This document shows, piece after piece, positions 1-7,249 of a DNA stretch of 64,000 nt (positions are counted from its first letter, which is position 1; each line of letters begins with the position of its first letter). The notes under the pieces are model-generated. The model was not told the origin of the DNA and searched no databases. It was given only the letters and a program-made list of their open reading frames with translations. The DNA lies in contig NZ_CP070490.1 of assembly GCF_016925635.1 (NCBI RefSeq), positions 4,594,001 to 4,658,000 on the forward strand. Direction: 5' to 3'. This DNA is from Lysinibacillus fusiformis. GTDB lineage: Bacteria; Bacillota; Bacilli; Bacillales_A; Planococcaceae. The translations under genes were made by a program, and so were the position numbers.

Positions 1-377
1 TTTTTAAATAACTTCTTTAAACAATTTCGAATTTTTCTTCCGTTTAAAAAAATAAAAAAAAACGTATCCAAATTCTTTCTGCAAAATAGGACATCGGAAT
101 TCGAAATACGTTTATAAAAAATTATCGTAATACTATTATAACATTTTTTAATAAAATTACAAATTTATTATTGACAACCCATTTTTACATGAGTTAAAAT
201 GATTATTTATTCTCTGAATGTCATTGGCATCATTTTAGAAAAGACCATAGACTTCTGAAAAACGCCTTCTAAAATCCAACTTTCCCTTGTTACCTATTTG
301 ACGCCAATAAATTCTTCACCTGTTACTTATCCTAAGCATACAATGAAAATAATACCCTTTTTTGTAGGGAGGATTAT
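1..377. other. Leading non-coding region
   Basis: This stretch is very AT-rich and I see no gene in it. Arms AAACGTAT near 60 and ATACGTTT near 107 could form a long weak hairpin, possibly the terminator of a gene left of the window. The only other clear signal is the promoter at 171-200. Confidence 0.5.
171..200 (+). promoter_or_regulatory. Probable SigA promoter
   Basis: TTGACA at 171-176 and TAAAAT at 195-200 are separated by 18 bases. The next plus-strand gene starts at 378, so the leader would be about 170 bases long. Confidence 0.45.
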
Positions 378-623
378 ATGAAGCAAAATAAAGGAAATCG
401 GAATCGTGAGGGTTTGGAATCCGTGAGTCAAGCAGCTAAGTTGGCTGTCATTGCGGGGGCGATTACAACACTCGGAGACGCTCTAGCGACCATTGCGGCT
501 GGTCTTGCTCTAGAGGATGAGTTGAAGGAAAACGAAAGTAATAGCAATGATATTTGCAAACTACAAAAGCAAATTGACGAATTAAATTATGAAATGAAAC
601 AATTAAAAAGGATGTTACGTTAA
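378..623 (+). CDS. Small hypothetical protein with hydrophobic and coiled-coil parts
   Basis: This 81-residue protein has a charged N-terminus, an Ala/Gly/Leu-rich hydrophobic stretch at about residues 20-45 and a charged heptad-like C-terminus (about 57-80) that should form a short coiled coil. The start is well supported by GGGAGG six bases upstream. A terminator follows directly. I do not recognise a family. The layout suggests a small membrane-associated or oligomeric helical protein, which is inference. It is a single-gene unit convergent with the RidA-like gene. Confidence 0.7.
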   Translation: MKQNKGNRNREGLESVSQAAKLAVIAGAITTLGDALATIAAGLALEDELKENESNSNDICKLQKQIDELNYEMKQLKRMLR

Positions 624-637
624 TTCAGTCTGTACAC

Positions 638-672
638 AAAAACGACAATACCACATGGATATTGTCGTTTTT
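638..672. terminator. Bidirectional terminator
   Basis: A perfect 13-bp stem (AAAAACGACAATA and its complement) closes a 9-base loop and has A and T tracts on both sides. It sits between two convergent genes. Confidence 0.85.
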
Positions 673-676
673 TAGG

Positions 677-1069
677 CTATTTAGCAGCCCAAAGTTCAAT
701 CTCTATTTTTATATCTGGTAGCCCTAATGCAGATACATAAGCAATAGTCATAGAGGGATAGGAATGACCAAACATTACTTCCCATTGCTGATCGAAATGA
801 TACCAATCAATCTCCTCTGTCGCCCATATATTCACCTTTACCACATGAGAAGCATCCAATCCCTCAGTTGCTAAAAGCGCTTCAATATTTTTAAATGTAT
901 TGATCGTTTGTTCAATTAGACCTCCAGGCAGTTGCTCATCTTGATCAACCCCTATTTGTCCAGAGAATACATACATTGTTGCATCTTTCGGAATGATTGT
1001 GATGTGGCTATATTTCCCAACAGGGCTAGGTACCTGCATTGGATTTTTACGTAATATGTTTGTTTTCAT
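677..1069 (-). CDS. RidA/YjgF/UK114-family protein lacking the usual catalytic Arg
   Basis: The 130-residue protein has the length and motif order of the Rid family. It shows FSGQIGVD near residue 35, a helix with NIEALLATEG, DASHVVKVNIW, then a YPSMTIAYVSAL segment and a C-terminal IEIELWA strand. RidA enzymes hydrolyse reactive enamine/imine intermediates using an Arg in a P-A-R motif. Here that motif reads P-S-M, so imine deaminase activity is doubtful and the protein may belong to a non-RidA subgroup. A good AAAGGAG lies upstream of the ATG. It ends at a shared bidirectional terminator. Confidence 0.85.
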   Translation of the reverse strand: MKTNILRKNPMQVPSPVGKYSHITIIPKDATMYVFSGQIGVDQDEQLPGGLIEQTINTFKNIEALLATEGLDASHVVKVNIWATEEIDWYHFDQQWEVMFGHSYPSMTIAYVSALGLPDIKIEIELWAAK

Positions 1070-1134
1070 ATTCTTTTCTCCTTTAGGGTTGTATTTTTTC
1101 TAAAAAAGGCAGACTTATCCCTTGTTTGTTGATT

Positions 1135-1200
1135 TTAGAAAAAAACAGCTGTGGAGAACCCTATACCCATGCTTAAAAAACGAATAGCTCTTTTTTTCAT
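1135..1200 (-). CDS. Possible 21-residue peptide upstream of the Rid gene
   Basis: A strong AAGGAGGAG sits nine to ten bases before an ATG that opens a 21-codon frame beginning MKKRAIRFLSMGIG and ending in FF. The peptide is basic then hydrophobic, like a signal segment or a small membrane peptide. It lies 65 bases upstream of the Rid-family gene on the same strand. It could be a real small protein, a leader, or the remnant of a truncated secreted protein. Only the ribosome binding site and composition support it. Confidence 0.35.
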   Translation of the reverse strand: MKKRAIRFLSMGIGFSTAVFF

Positions 1201-1303
1201 GTGAATTCTCCTCCTTGTCCCTAAAGTTATGTTCACTTTACCATTTCTATCCTATACAATCAATGAAATACCCAAACTATTTTGCATATCATCGATTTTT
1301 TCT

Positions 1304-1417
1304 CAGGCATTTAACTATTCAACCATAGTAATCACAACATATATATAGTAGTGTAAAGCTATATTAGCCTTACACCTCCGAAATTGTTACTAGGGTCACT
1401 CCATCCCAAGTGTCCCT
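1304..1417 (+). repeat. Two-hairpin element, copy 1
   Basis: This is the first of three related elements in the window. After a conserved upstream block (CAGGCATTTAACTATT), hairpin 1 starts with GTGTAAAGCT and closes with AGCCTTACAC (1351-1374). An unpaired CCTCC follows, then GTTACT and hairpin 2 (AGGGTCACT ... AGTGTCCCT, 1392-1415). Copies 2 and 3 keep the same order with base changes. A terminator follows at 1429, which would suit a short stand-alone transcript. Confidence 0.6.
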
Positions 1418-1428
1418 TTGCATAATAG

Positions 1429-1465
1429 AACTAGGTACCCCTCTTTGGCGTACCTAGTTTTTTTG
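1429..1465 (+). terminator. Terminator after repeat copy 1
   Basis: ACTAGGTAC and GTACCTAGT form a perfect 9-bp stem followed by seven T residues. No protein gene ends here on the plus strand, so it probably ends a non-coding transcript containing the two-hairpin element. From 1466 to 1714 I see nothing further. Confidence 0.75.
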
Positions 1466-1714
1466 GTTATTTGGGGTCGAGTCGCACTTATGTTGACTAA
1501 GTATTGTTACCCCTGCATTACAGCTAATTTTTTTCATCTGCAAGTAATATTGATTGCAGCTTTTATCTCTAATCAATCGTATTTTTTAAGCTGAGGTGTA
1601 GAATTCTTATGCTGAAAAATACCATAGCCGTTTATACAACATATATATAAAAGAATGCAATATGCAACAAAAATGTTAAGCTTAGTAATTGTGAGCCGAG
1701 TCATGTTTACATAA

Positions 1715-2266
1715 TTAAGAGATAAAAATATGAACCCCTCCTGTAATAACACTTAATGCAGCTATTGAGATATGGATTGTTCGTAAGCTTCGATTTTTTC
1801 TATAGTTGAATAAATTGATTCCTATAATAGCAGTAATTGACAAAAGAATAATTGCAATCAAGCCAATGATTCCTTCATTCTCCAATTCACCCTCATTAAA
1901 GTACATGATTATCCCATGACCAATACCTAACAACAATGCCATTGTGCCAAAAAGAATATGATATTTACCTATTAACTTTGCTACGTGTAAATATAGCCCT
2001 TTAGATTGTGGGAAAGTACGAATTACAGACTTCAAGAAGGTTCTAATAGGAAAAATCATACCCGCTGCACCAATTCCTATGAATGCACACCAACCAATTA
2101 ATTCACCAAGGTCCTCATATCGCCCTTCTTCATGTTGTTGTCTACCGTTATACTCATCATCATACTCATCTTTTCCTTCAAAAATATCATCTGCATAGAT
2201 GGGATTTACATCATACAAAAAAAACATAACTACCAATACTATCCCAAAAATTTTTAAATATCGCAT
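1715..2266 (-). CDS. Membrane protein, putative bis-heme cytochrome b-like
   Basis: The 183-residue protein has a cleavable-looking signal (1-25), a very acidic segment (about 26-53) and four hydrophobic helices. His103/His117 and His165/His179 form two HX13H pairs, the spacing used by ferric-reductase and NADPH-oxidase-type proteins to hold two stacked hemes. I infer a heme-binding transmembrane electron carrier. The start follows AAGGAG. It is divergent from the two-component system and shares an upstream direct repeat with the ApbE operon, so all are probably co-regulated. No close family name is recognised. Confidence 0.7.
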   Translation of the reverse strand: MRYLKIFGIVLVVMFFLYDVNPIYADDIFEGKDEYDDEYNGRQQHEEGRYEDLGELIGWCAFIGIGAAGMIFPIRTFLKSVIRTFPQSKGLYLHVAKLIGKYHILFGTMALLLGIGHGIIMYFNEGELENEGIIGLIAIILLSITAIIGINLFNYRKNRSLRTIHISIAALSVITGGVHIFIS

Positions 2267-2315
2267 AGGAGATCTCCTTCCATATTGAGGTTCAACATTA
2301 GTCTAAGCAACCAAT

Positions 2316-2336
2316 ATGAAAAAAATCTGAAAAATG
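2316..2336 (-). promoter_or_regulatory. Candidate response-regulator box 1
   Basis: On the minus strand this reads TTTTTCAGATTTTTTTCA: two TTTTTCA half-sites exactly 11 bases apart. It lies about 50 bases upstream of the cytochrome-like gene. OmpR/PhoB-type regulators commonly bind direct repeats with 11-bp spacing. A twin is at 6972-6992. Confidence 0.5.
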
Positions 2337-2484
2337 GTACTAGAAAAAATTACGATATTTAACTAAAATTTCTTTTTTTAGCTTAGAATAAGTAGAAGAT
2401 TGGTCGCACAAAAAATTCAGGTGGATTTCATAAAGTTGTTATAAATTAGTTATATTGAATATAAAAAAGGTAGGGGAAGCTTCG

Positions 2485-3150
2485 TTGAAAATACTGATAG
2501 CAGAAGATGATAATCGATTAAGAAAAAACATTGTTCACATCATTCAAAAAGAATTTCATCAGGTGGATGCTGTAGATAATGGTCAACATGCATTAGAATA
2601 CATACTGTTTCATACATACGATCTAGTCATTCTAGATTGGATGATGCCAGAAATAAGCGGTATTGATGTGTGCAAAGAAGCTAGAAGAAATGGTTATGAA
2701 GGTGGCATATTAATACTAACAGCAAAGGATGATAGCAATGACATCATCTGTGGATTAGATGCAGGTGCTGATGATTATGTTGTTAAACCATTTAAAATGG
2801 AAGAACTCTTAGCCAGAATACGTGCCATTTTAAGAAGAAAAAATAAATCCATTCATCAAATCATTCAAATTGATGATTTAAAGTTATATTTGGATTCCAG
2901 GACACTTTATAAAGATAATCAAGAAATACTATTAACTAAAAACGAATTTTTATTGTTAGAGTACCTTTTTATCAACAAAGGCATCGTTCTTACTAGAGAA
3001 CAAATTTACACACAAGTATGGGGCTTTGATCATGAAATGACTAACAACAACCTTGATGCGTTAGTAAAATTAGTTCGTAAAAAAATCGATTATAATCGAT
3101 CAAAATCCATTATTGAAAACATTAGAGGTATAGGATACAGAGTGAGGTAG
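2485..3150 (+). CDS. OmpR/PhoB-family response regulator
   Basis: The protein has an N-terminal receiver domain with the acidic pair EDD, phospho-acceptor Asp in VILDWMMPE, and Lys in DYVVKPF. A C-terminal winged-helix DNA-binding domain ends in GIGYRVR. An upstream TTG at 2455 is in frame, but I prefer TTG at 2485 because GGGGAAG precedes it and the protein then begins MKILIAEDD, as usual for this family (221 residues). The histidine kinase starts two bases after the stop, so the pair is co-transcribed. It is flanked by redox genes. Confidence 0.92.
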   Translation: MKILIAEDDNRLRKNIVHIIQKEFHQVDAVDNGQHALEYILFHTYDLVILDWMMPEISGIDVCKEARRNGYEGGILILTAKDDSNDIICGLDAGADDYVVKPFKMEELLARIRAILRRKNKSIHQIIQIDDLKLYLDSRTLYKDNQEILLTKNEFLLLEYLFINKGIVLTREQIYTQVWGFDHEMTNNNLDALVKLVRKKIDYNRSKSIIENIRGIGYRVR

Positions 3151-3151
3151 C

Positions 3152-4387
3152 ATGTTTAAGAAAACCCGTAAAAAATTAACTTTATTTAACTCCATTTATT
3201 TTATAGGCTTTTTCTTTGCTTTTCTTATTATTCTTTATTTTTCATTAGTTCAACTAATGAATTATCAACAAGTAGAAGAACTAGAAACTTATTACGAAGA
3301 ACAATATCATGATTTTTTTGAGCACAAAAATGATAATGAAGGGAAATTAGAATTTAACCCAAATGGTATGTATTTTTACTATATTTATACAAAAGACCAG
3401 ATACTAGTCCACGGTGACGAAAACTATCAAGGCTTATTTAAAGATCTAGAAAAAATCATTCAAACGGAAAACCCTTCTAAACGTTTTGTAAAAAATATAA
3501 ATTGGCGTGATAGACATCTTTTAATTTTATCGAAACCCATTCAGACTAACGATGAATTCCTAGGATATATTGTTATAGGCAAATCGACCACATCACAATA
3601 TCATTTTTTTCAAAAAATGATTTTACTGTTTATTGTTTTAATTATAATTTTTACGATAATAATTGGATTCTTAAGTTACTACATGGCAGGAAAAGCCATG
3701 ATCCCCATTCAACATGCACTTGAAAAACAGAAAAATTTTGTTTCAGATGCTTCTCATGAGTTAAGAACACCGCTAAGTGTATTTTATAGTTCACTCGATA
3801 TTTTAGAATCTGATGAAGCTAATAATATGAGTGATTTCGGTAAAGAATTAATCGAAGATTTAAAGCATGAAGCAGAGTTAATGAAAGAGCTATTAGATAA
3901 ACTATTATTTTTAGCCCGACATGACAAAAATCGTATTAATTCAACTAAAGAAAAAATCTCCTTAACAGAGTTGCTAATAACGATTAGTAGGAAGTTTAAA
4001 AGAGCGTTACCGAAAACAATAGTTTTCGAAACAGAAATCCAACCTAATGTTAAATTTATTGGAAATTCAAATAATATAACTGAATTAATTTATATATTAT
4101 TAGATAATGCAGCGCAGTACACACAAAAAGGTTCAATCTATCTAAAGCTTTTACAAACTGATAAAATGATATATATCTACATTGAAGATACAGGCATTGG
4201 GATTTCTAAGGAAGACCTCCCTTTTATTTTTGATAGATTTTTCCGGAGTGATGCTGTGAGAAACAGAAACGGAACAGGACTAGGACTTGCTATAGCTGAT
4301 TCTATTGTTCAAGATCACGTAGGAACAATTACAGTTCAAAGCGAGTTGGAAAAAGGTACAACATTTTGCATTCAATTTCCTCTTTAA
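3152..4387 (+). CDS. Sensor histidine kinase, two transmembrane segments
   Basis: The 411-residue kinase has a membrane helix at about 16-36, an extracytoplasmic sensor region of about 115 residues, and a second helix at about 155-178. A HisKA segment follows with His202 in SDASHELRTPLS, then a HATPase domain with the N box (LDNAAQYT), DTGIG and GTGLGLA motifs. It should phosphorylate the regulator encoded immediately upstream. The sensor region has no domain I recognise. The neighbouring heme and flavin genes suggest a redox, metal or envelope signal, which is inference. Confidence 0.93.
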   Translation: MFKKTRKKLTLFNSIYFIGFFFAFLIILYFSLVQLMNYQQVEELETYYEEQYHDFFEHKNDNEGKLEFNPNGMYFYYIYTKDQILVHGDENYQGLFKDLEKIIQTENPSKRFVKNINWRDRHLLILSKPIQTNDEFLGYIVIGKSTTSQYHFFQKMILLFIVLIIIFTIIIGFLSYYMAGKAMIPIQHALEKQKNFVSDASHELRTPLSVFYSSLDILESDEANNMSDFGKELIEDLKHEAELMKELLDKLLFLARHDKNRINSTKEKISLTELLITISRKFKRALPKTIVFETEIQPNVKFIGNSNNITELIYILLDNAAQYTQKGSIYLKLLQTDKMIYIYIEDTGIGISKEDLPFIFDRFFRSDAVRNRNGTGLGLAIADSIVQDHVGTITVQSELEKGTTFCIQFPL

Positions 4388-4429
4388 TAAAAAGTAGGCT
4401 CTTCATCGTTACAGGATGGATAAACCATT

Positions 4430-4474
4430 GAATGGCATTACATGAATCAGTAGTGCCATTCAACTTTTTTTTTT
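4430..4474. terminator. Terminator after the kinase gene
   Basis: GAATGGCA and TGCCATTC form the base of a hairpin followed by ten T residues. It ends the two-component operon and faces the end of the convergent ApbE operon. Confidence 0.8.
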
Positions 4475-4534
4475 GAGCTACTTTGGCAGTCTAGCTAACA
4501 TGGAGAAACTGCCTTTCATCCATTCAAGCACCGC

Positions 4535-5089
4535 TTACTTGCTAACACCTTGCTTTTGATTTTTCTTCTTAAACCCATCACTCATCAACCTTACAAGTAG
4601 TGCGATAATTATAACCATTACTGTACTACTATAAAATAAAATTATTAACATTTGATTAGAGTCAGCACCAATGAATAGCCCATGAATAAGTGATAATATC
4701 CAAGCAGGTAAAACAAGAAAATGCATCTTCTTCCAAAGTGAGAAGTTCATTTTATTTATCCATATATCTGATGTTAAAAGAACTATTAAAAATAAATAAA
4801 AAGCTATGGTTCCTAGCCCAGACAACAATACCTGATAGTTAGCGCTAAAAGGTAATACGATTTCAGAAATAGTATAGGGTTCGTACTTATCAATCATTAG
4901 TAAAAGGAAATGTACAATAACAGTGATAAATCCCATCCATCCACTCATTTGATGTAATTGAAAGTACAAGTTTTTATTGGTCTTGAGAGTAGAAGATTTC
5001 CTTAGTAAACCAAAAAAAATGGACATACTGAAGTAAAAATAACTTAAAAGACCTAATAATCGAATCCATTCCCAAGTACTAAATAACAT
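4535..5089 (-). CDS. Ferric-reductase-like transmembrane cytochrome (MsrQ/YedZ-like)
   Basis: The 184-residue protein has about five membrane helices. His46/His60 (HX13H) and His123/His136 (HX12H) match the two bis-histidyl heme pairs of the ferric reductase-like transmembrane domain. The protein lacks FAD and NAD domains, as in MsrQ/YedZ-type electron-transfer subunits. Its start overlaps the end of the ApbE gene by 11 bases, indicating translational coupling. I infer that it passes electrons across the membrane to an extracytoplasmic acceptor. It is the last gene of a four-gene minus-strand operon. Confidence 0.85.
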   Translation of the reverse strand: MLFSTWEWIRLLGLLSYFYFSMSIFFGLLRKSSTLKTNKNLYFQLHQMSGWMGFITVIVHFLLLMIDKYEPYTISEIVLPFSANYQVLLSGLGTIAFYLFLIVLLTSDIWINKMNFSLWKKMHFLVLPAWILSLIHGLFIGADSNQMLIILFYSSTVMVIIIALLVRLMSDGFKKKNQKQGVSK

Positions 5090-5984
5090 CTAATTTTTCT
5101 CCTCCTTTTAGCCAATATATACTTCCATCATCTTTTGCTATCAAGCAAGCACAAAGCATCTGTAGTTTGTCAAACCATACTTGTAATTCTTGTTCATTTA
5201 ATAAAAAAGCAAGTTTTGTTGCCACTTCTGCTTGACATAATGAGTTTGTTATTATTGTTGTTTGAAGGATTGGGCTAATCATTACCTCTCCGGTTCTTCC
5301 ATCCAATAAGTGATGCTTTTCTTTCCCCTGCTGTTTCCAACTTCTAAATATACAATTCGAAGTGGCAATTGCTCCATTTTGAATTCTAATTGTACTGATC
5401 TCTTCGTGTATATGAAATGGATGAGCAATCCCAATGGTCCATGTCTTTTTGCCTGACGACCACATTTTCATATCTCCACCACCATCTACTATTCCAAACT
5501 CTGGAGAAACCTGTCTAAGCCAATCAGCTATTTTTTCAACTATGTATCCTTTGGCAAATCCACCTAAATCAATTAATTGATTACTCGTTTTTAAAACTTC
5601 ATTGTGATCCAAAAAAAGAAATGGCTTATTTGCCTTTTTTTCTATTTGTATTGGCTCATACTTTGATTCTTGAAAAGGAAAGGATCGATCATACCCATGT
5701 TGTTCTAAATGTAATTTTAAATACGGAGAAAATATATTATTAGTTAATGTATAATAGTTGTCTGCTTCTTTTAAACAATCATATAATGCAGGAGAGATTC
5801 TGCCTATTTCTCCTACCCTTAGTTGATTAATTTGATTTAACTCATTATTTGGCTCAAATCTCGACCACTCTCTTGCAACGTATTGCAACCATTTCACCAC
5901 TTTGTCTTTCCAATCCATTTTTTGTGTTCCAGCAATTTCAATATAAAAGTTTGTATTCATCGTGTTTAATGATAGGGTATCCAA
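5079..5984 (-). CDS. apbE: FAD:protein FMN transferase (ApbE family)
   Basis: ApbE enzymes move FMN from FAD onto a Thr or Ser of target proteins. Visible family motifs are DLGGFAKG (139-146), GGGD (168-171), HHLLDGRTG (224-232) and AEVATK (252-257), where most relatives have an Asp in place of that Glu. At 301 residues it covers the catalytic domain, but it has no signal peptide or lipobox, unlike many ApbE proteins, so it may act in the cytoplasm. No FMN-binding-domain substrate with the usual S/T-G-A-T motif is encoded nearby. It is operonic with the cytochrome downstream. Confidence 0.9.
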   Translation of the reverse strand: MDTLSLNTMNTNFYIEIAGTQKMDWKDKVVKWLQYVAREWSRFEPNNELNQINQLRVGEIGRISPALYDCLKEADNYYTLTNNIFSPYLKLHLEQHGYDRSFPFQESKYEPIQIEKKANKPFLFLDHNEVLKTSNQLIDLGGFAKGYIVEKIADWLRQVSPEFGIVDGGGDMKMWSSGKKTWTIGIAHPFHIHEEISTIRIQNGAIATSNCIFRSWKQQGKEKHHLLDGRTGEVMISPILQTTIITNSLCQAEVATKLAFLLNEQELQVWFDKLQMLCACLIAKDDGSIYWLKGGEKLDVI

Positions 5985-6012
5985 GCAACTTCAACTCCAC
6001 TTCAAACTATGT

Positions 6013-6270
6013 TTAGGATCGTTTGGTAGTTCGATCGGTACGAATTTTATTTTGTTGCAGTTGATTCACTCCAACAATTTCAAAATTTGTCCAATCCAAT
6101 TGAACAAGTTCCTTTTCTCGGTCTGACATTTTTTTTGATTGTTCAGTTGTCAAATTTAGATCAGCTATGTTTGTATCTGATGGAACATTATTAAATTGCG
6201 TTAATAGTAAAGAAGATAATATTACTCCAGAAGTGCCTAATATCCATTTAGCTTTCTTTTGATCTTTCAT
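6013..6270 (-). CDS. Small membrane-anchored protein in the redox operon
   Basis: This 85-residue protein starts with a basic stretch and one hydrophobic segment (about 10-25), then a polar domain rich in Asp, Glu and Gln that ends in an Arg/Lys/Thr-rich tail. It is likely anchored with the rest outside. It has no Cys or His pairs and no flavinylation motif. It lies 28 bases before apbE and 17 bases after the gene upstream, so it is clearly co-transcribed. I do not recognise a family. It may be a partner of the cytochrome or the ApbE target by an unusual motif. Confidence 0.7.
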   Translation of the reverse strand: MKDQKKAKWILGTSGVILSSLLLTQFNNVPSDTNIADLNLTTEQSKKMSDREKELVQLDWTNFEIVGVNQLQQNKIRTDRTTKRS

Positions 6271-6287
6271 TCAATCATCTCCCTTTT

Positions 6288-6929
6288 TTATTTTAATAAC
6301 TTCAATACAACAGAGTTATTCATTTCTTGCCATTCAGCCACATAGCCCAAACCATTTGAAATTACACTAATTGGAACATACATATTATCATTCAAGTAAA
6401 ATGTAACAGCTGGTATCGGTGATTTTATCTCGTTATAGTACACAACATTTGTCCCCGCACGAAAAATTAGTTCTGTACCACCGTTATTAATTTCTAATAT
6501 TTTACTATTATCATAATTAACTACTTTTGCACCTAAAAGTTCAGCAACAATTTTACCTGGCACATATATTTCACCATCTAAAGGAATCAAGTAAAGTGAC
6601 ACTGTATTATTATTATTTTCTAGTTTTAATTGAATTTCTTTCGCTTCTTTAAAGGGTAACTCTCCTTTTTTTACATAAGTCGATCTTGTCCAAATATTCC
6701 ATGTATTACTATTTGTTTCAAGGTATCTTTGGTCATAATATTCGTATTCATCCTCTTCTTTATCGTCATCATCATCTTCTTCCGAGTCATCATCATAATC
6801 ATCATTGTACTTTTTATGAACATCACCCTCGTATTTTTTATAATCTTCTTCATCATCCGCATTTGCTATTTTGGCATCAACAAATGGCCAAATTAAAATA
6901 ATAATTAGAAGTACTTTGATAATCCTCAT
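6288..6929 (-). CDS. Secreted acidic protein with copper amine oxidase N-like domain
   Basis: The 213-residue protein has a signal peptide (1-24), then a strongly acidic region (about 25-66) with runs of Asp and Glu. The C-terminal part (about 90-213) resembles the copper amine oxidase N-terminal/stalk domain, with VPGKIVAELLGA, ending in YVPISVISNGLGYVAEW. That domain is common in Bacillota surface proteins and is not itself an oxidase. The acidic stretch could bind metal. It is the first gene of the operon, preceded by AAAGGAG and by a direct-repeat box. The 1715-2266 product has a similar acidic segment after its signal. Confidence 0.75.
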   Translation of the reverse strand: MRIIKVLLIIILIWPFVDAKIANADDEEDYKKYEGDVHKKYNDDYDDDSEEDDDDDKEEDEYEYYDQRYLETNSNTWNIWTRSTYVKKGELPFKEAKEIQLKLENNNNTVSLYLIPLDGEIYVPGKIVAELLGAKVVNYDNSKILEINNGGTELIFRAGTNVVYYNEIKSPIPAVTFYLNDNMYVPISVISNGLGYVAEWQEMNNSVVLKLLK

Positions 6930-6971
6930 TTATTCAGCTCCTTTATGTTATTTCCATCTTAATTAAGCTAA

Positions 6972-6992
6972 ATGAAAAAATACTGAAAAAAC
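6972..6992 (-). promoter_or_regulatory. Candidate response-regulator box 2
   Basis: On the minus strand this reads TTTTTCAGTATTTTTTCA: two TTTTTCA half-sites 11 bases apart, about 43 bases upstream of the first gene of the ApbE operon. It is almost identical in sequence and position to box 1. Confidence 0.5.
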
Positions 6993-7094
6993 AAAATCAT
7001 TCATTACAAATTTAACAAATGTATAGATTGCCATTTTTGTTTCATAGAGGTAGTTAATTTTCTATGAGAATTTAAATAGCGTTCTTGATTGAAA

Positions 7095-7130
7095 TCAAAA
7101 AAATTGCCTTCTGCAAATATAGAAGGCAAC
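7095..7130 (-). terminator. Terminator of the EAL-domain gene
   Basis: TTGCCTTCT and AGAAGGCAA form a perfect 9-bp stem with a T tract in the minus direction. It lies about 120 bases past the stop of the gene at 7250. The rest of 6993-7249 shows nothing else clear. Confidence 0.75.
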
Positions 7131-7249
7131 TTCAGTATTTTACTCGGCTTTTAGGATTCTCCCCCATAATACCTAGTATTTTATTAAACTAAATATATCG
7201 AATTGCAATTTGTACCCCTGAAATGTTGTCACTATAGAAATTAGTAATA

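Noticed and set aside
6671-6901. Met/Lys-rich and His-rich frames on both strands
   Set aside because: They are shadows of the acidic Asp/Glu codon run of the real gene at 6288-6929.
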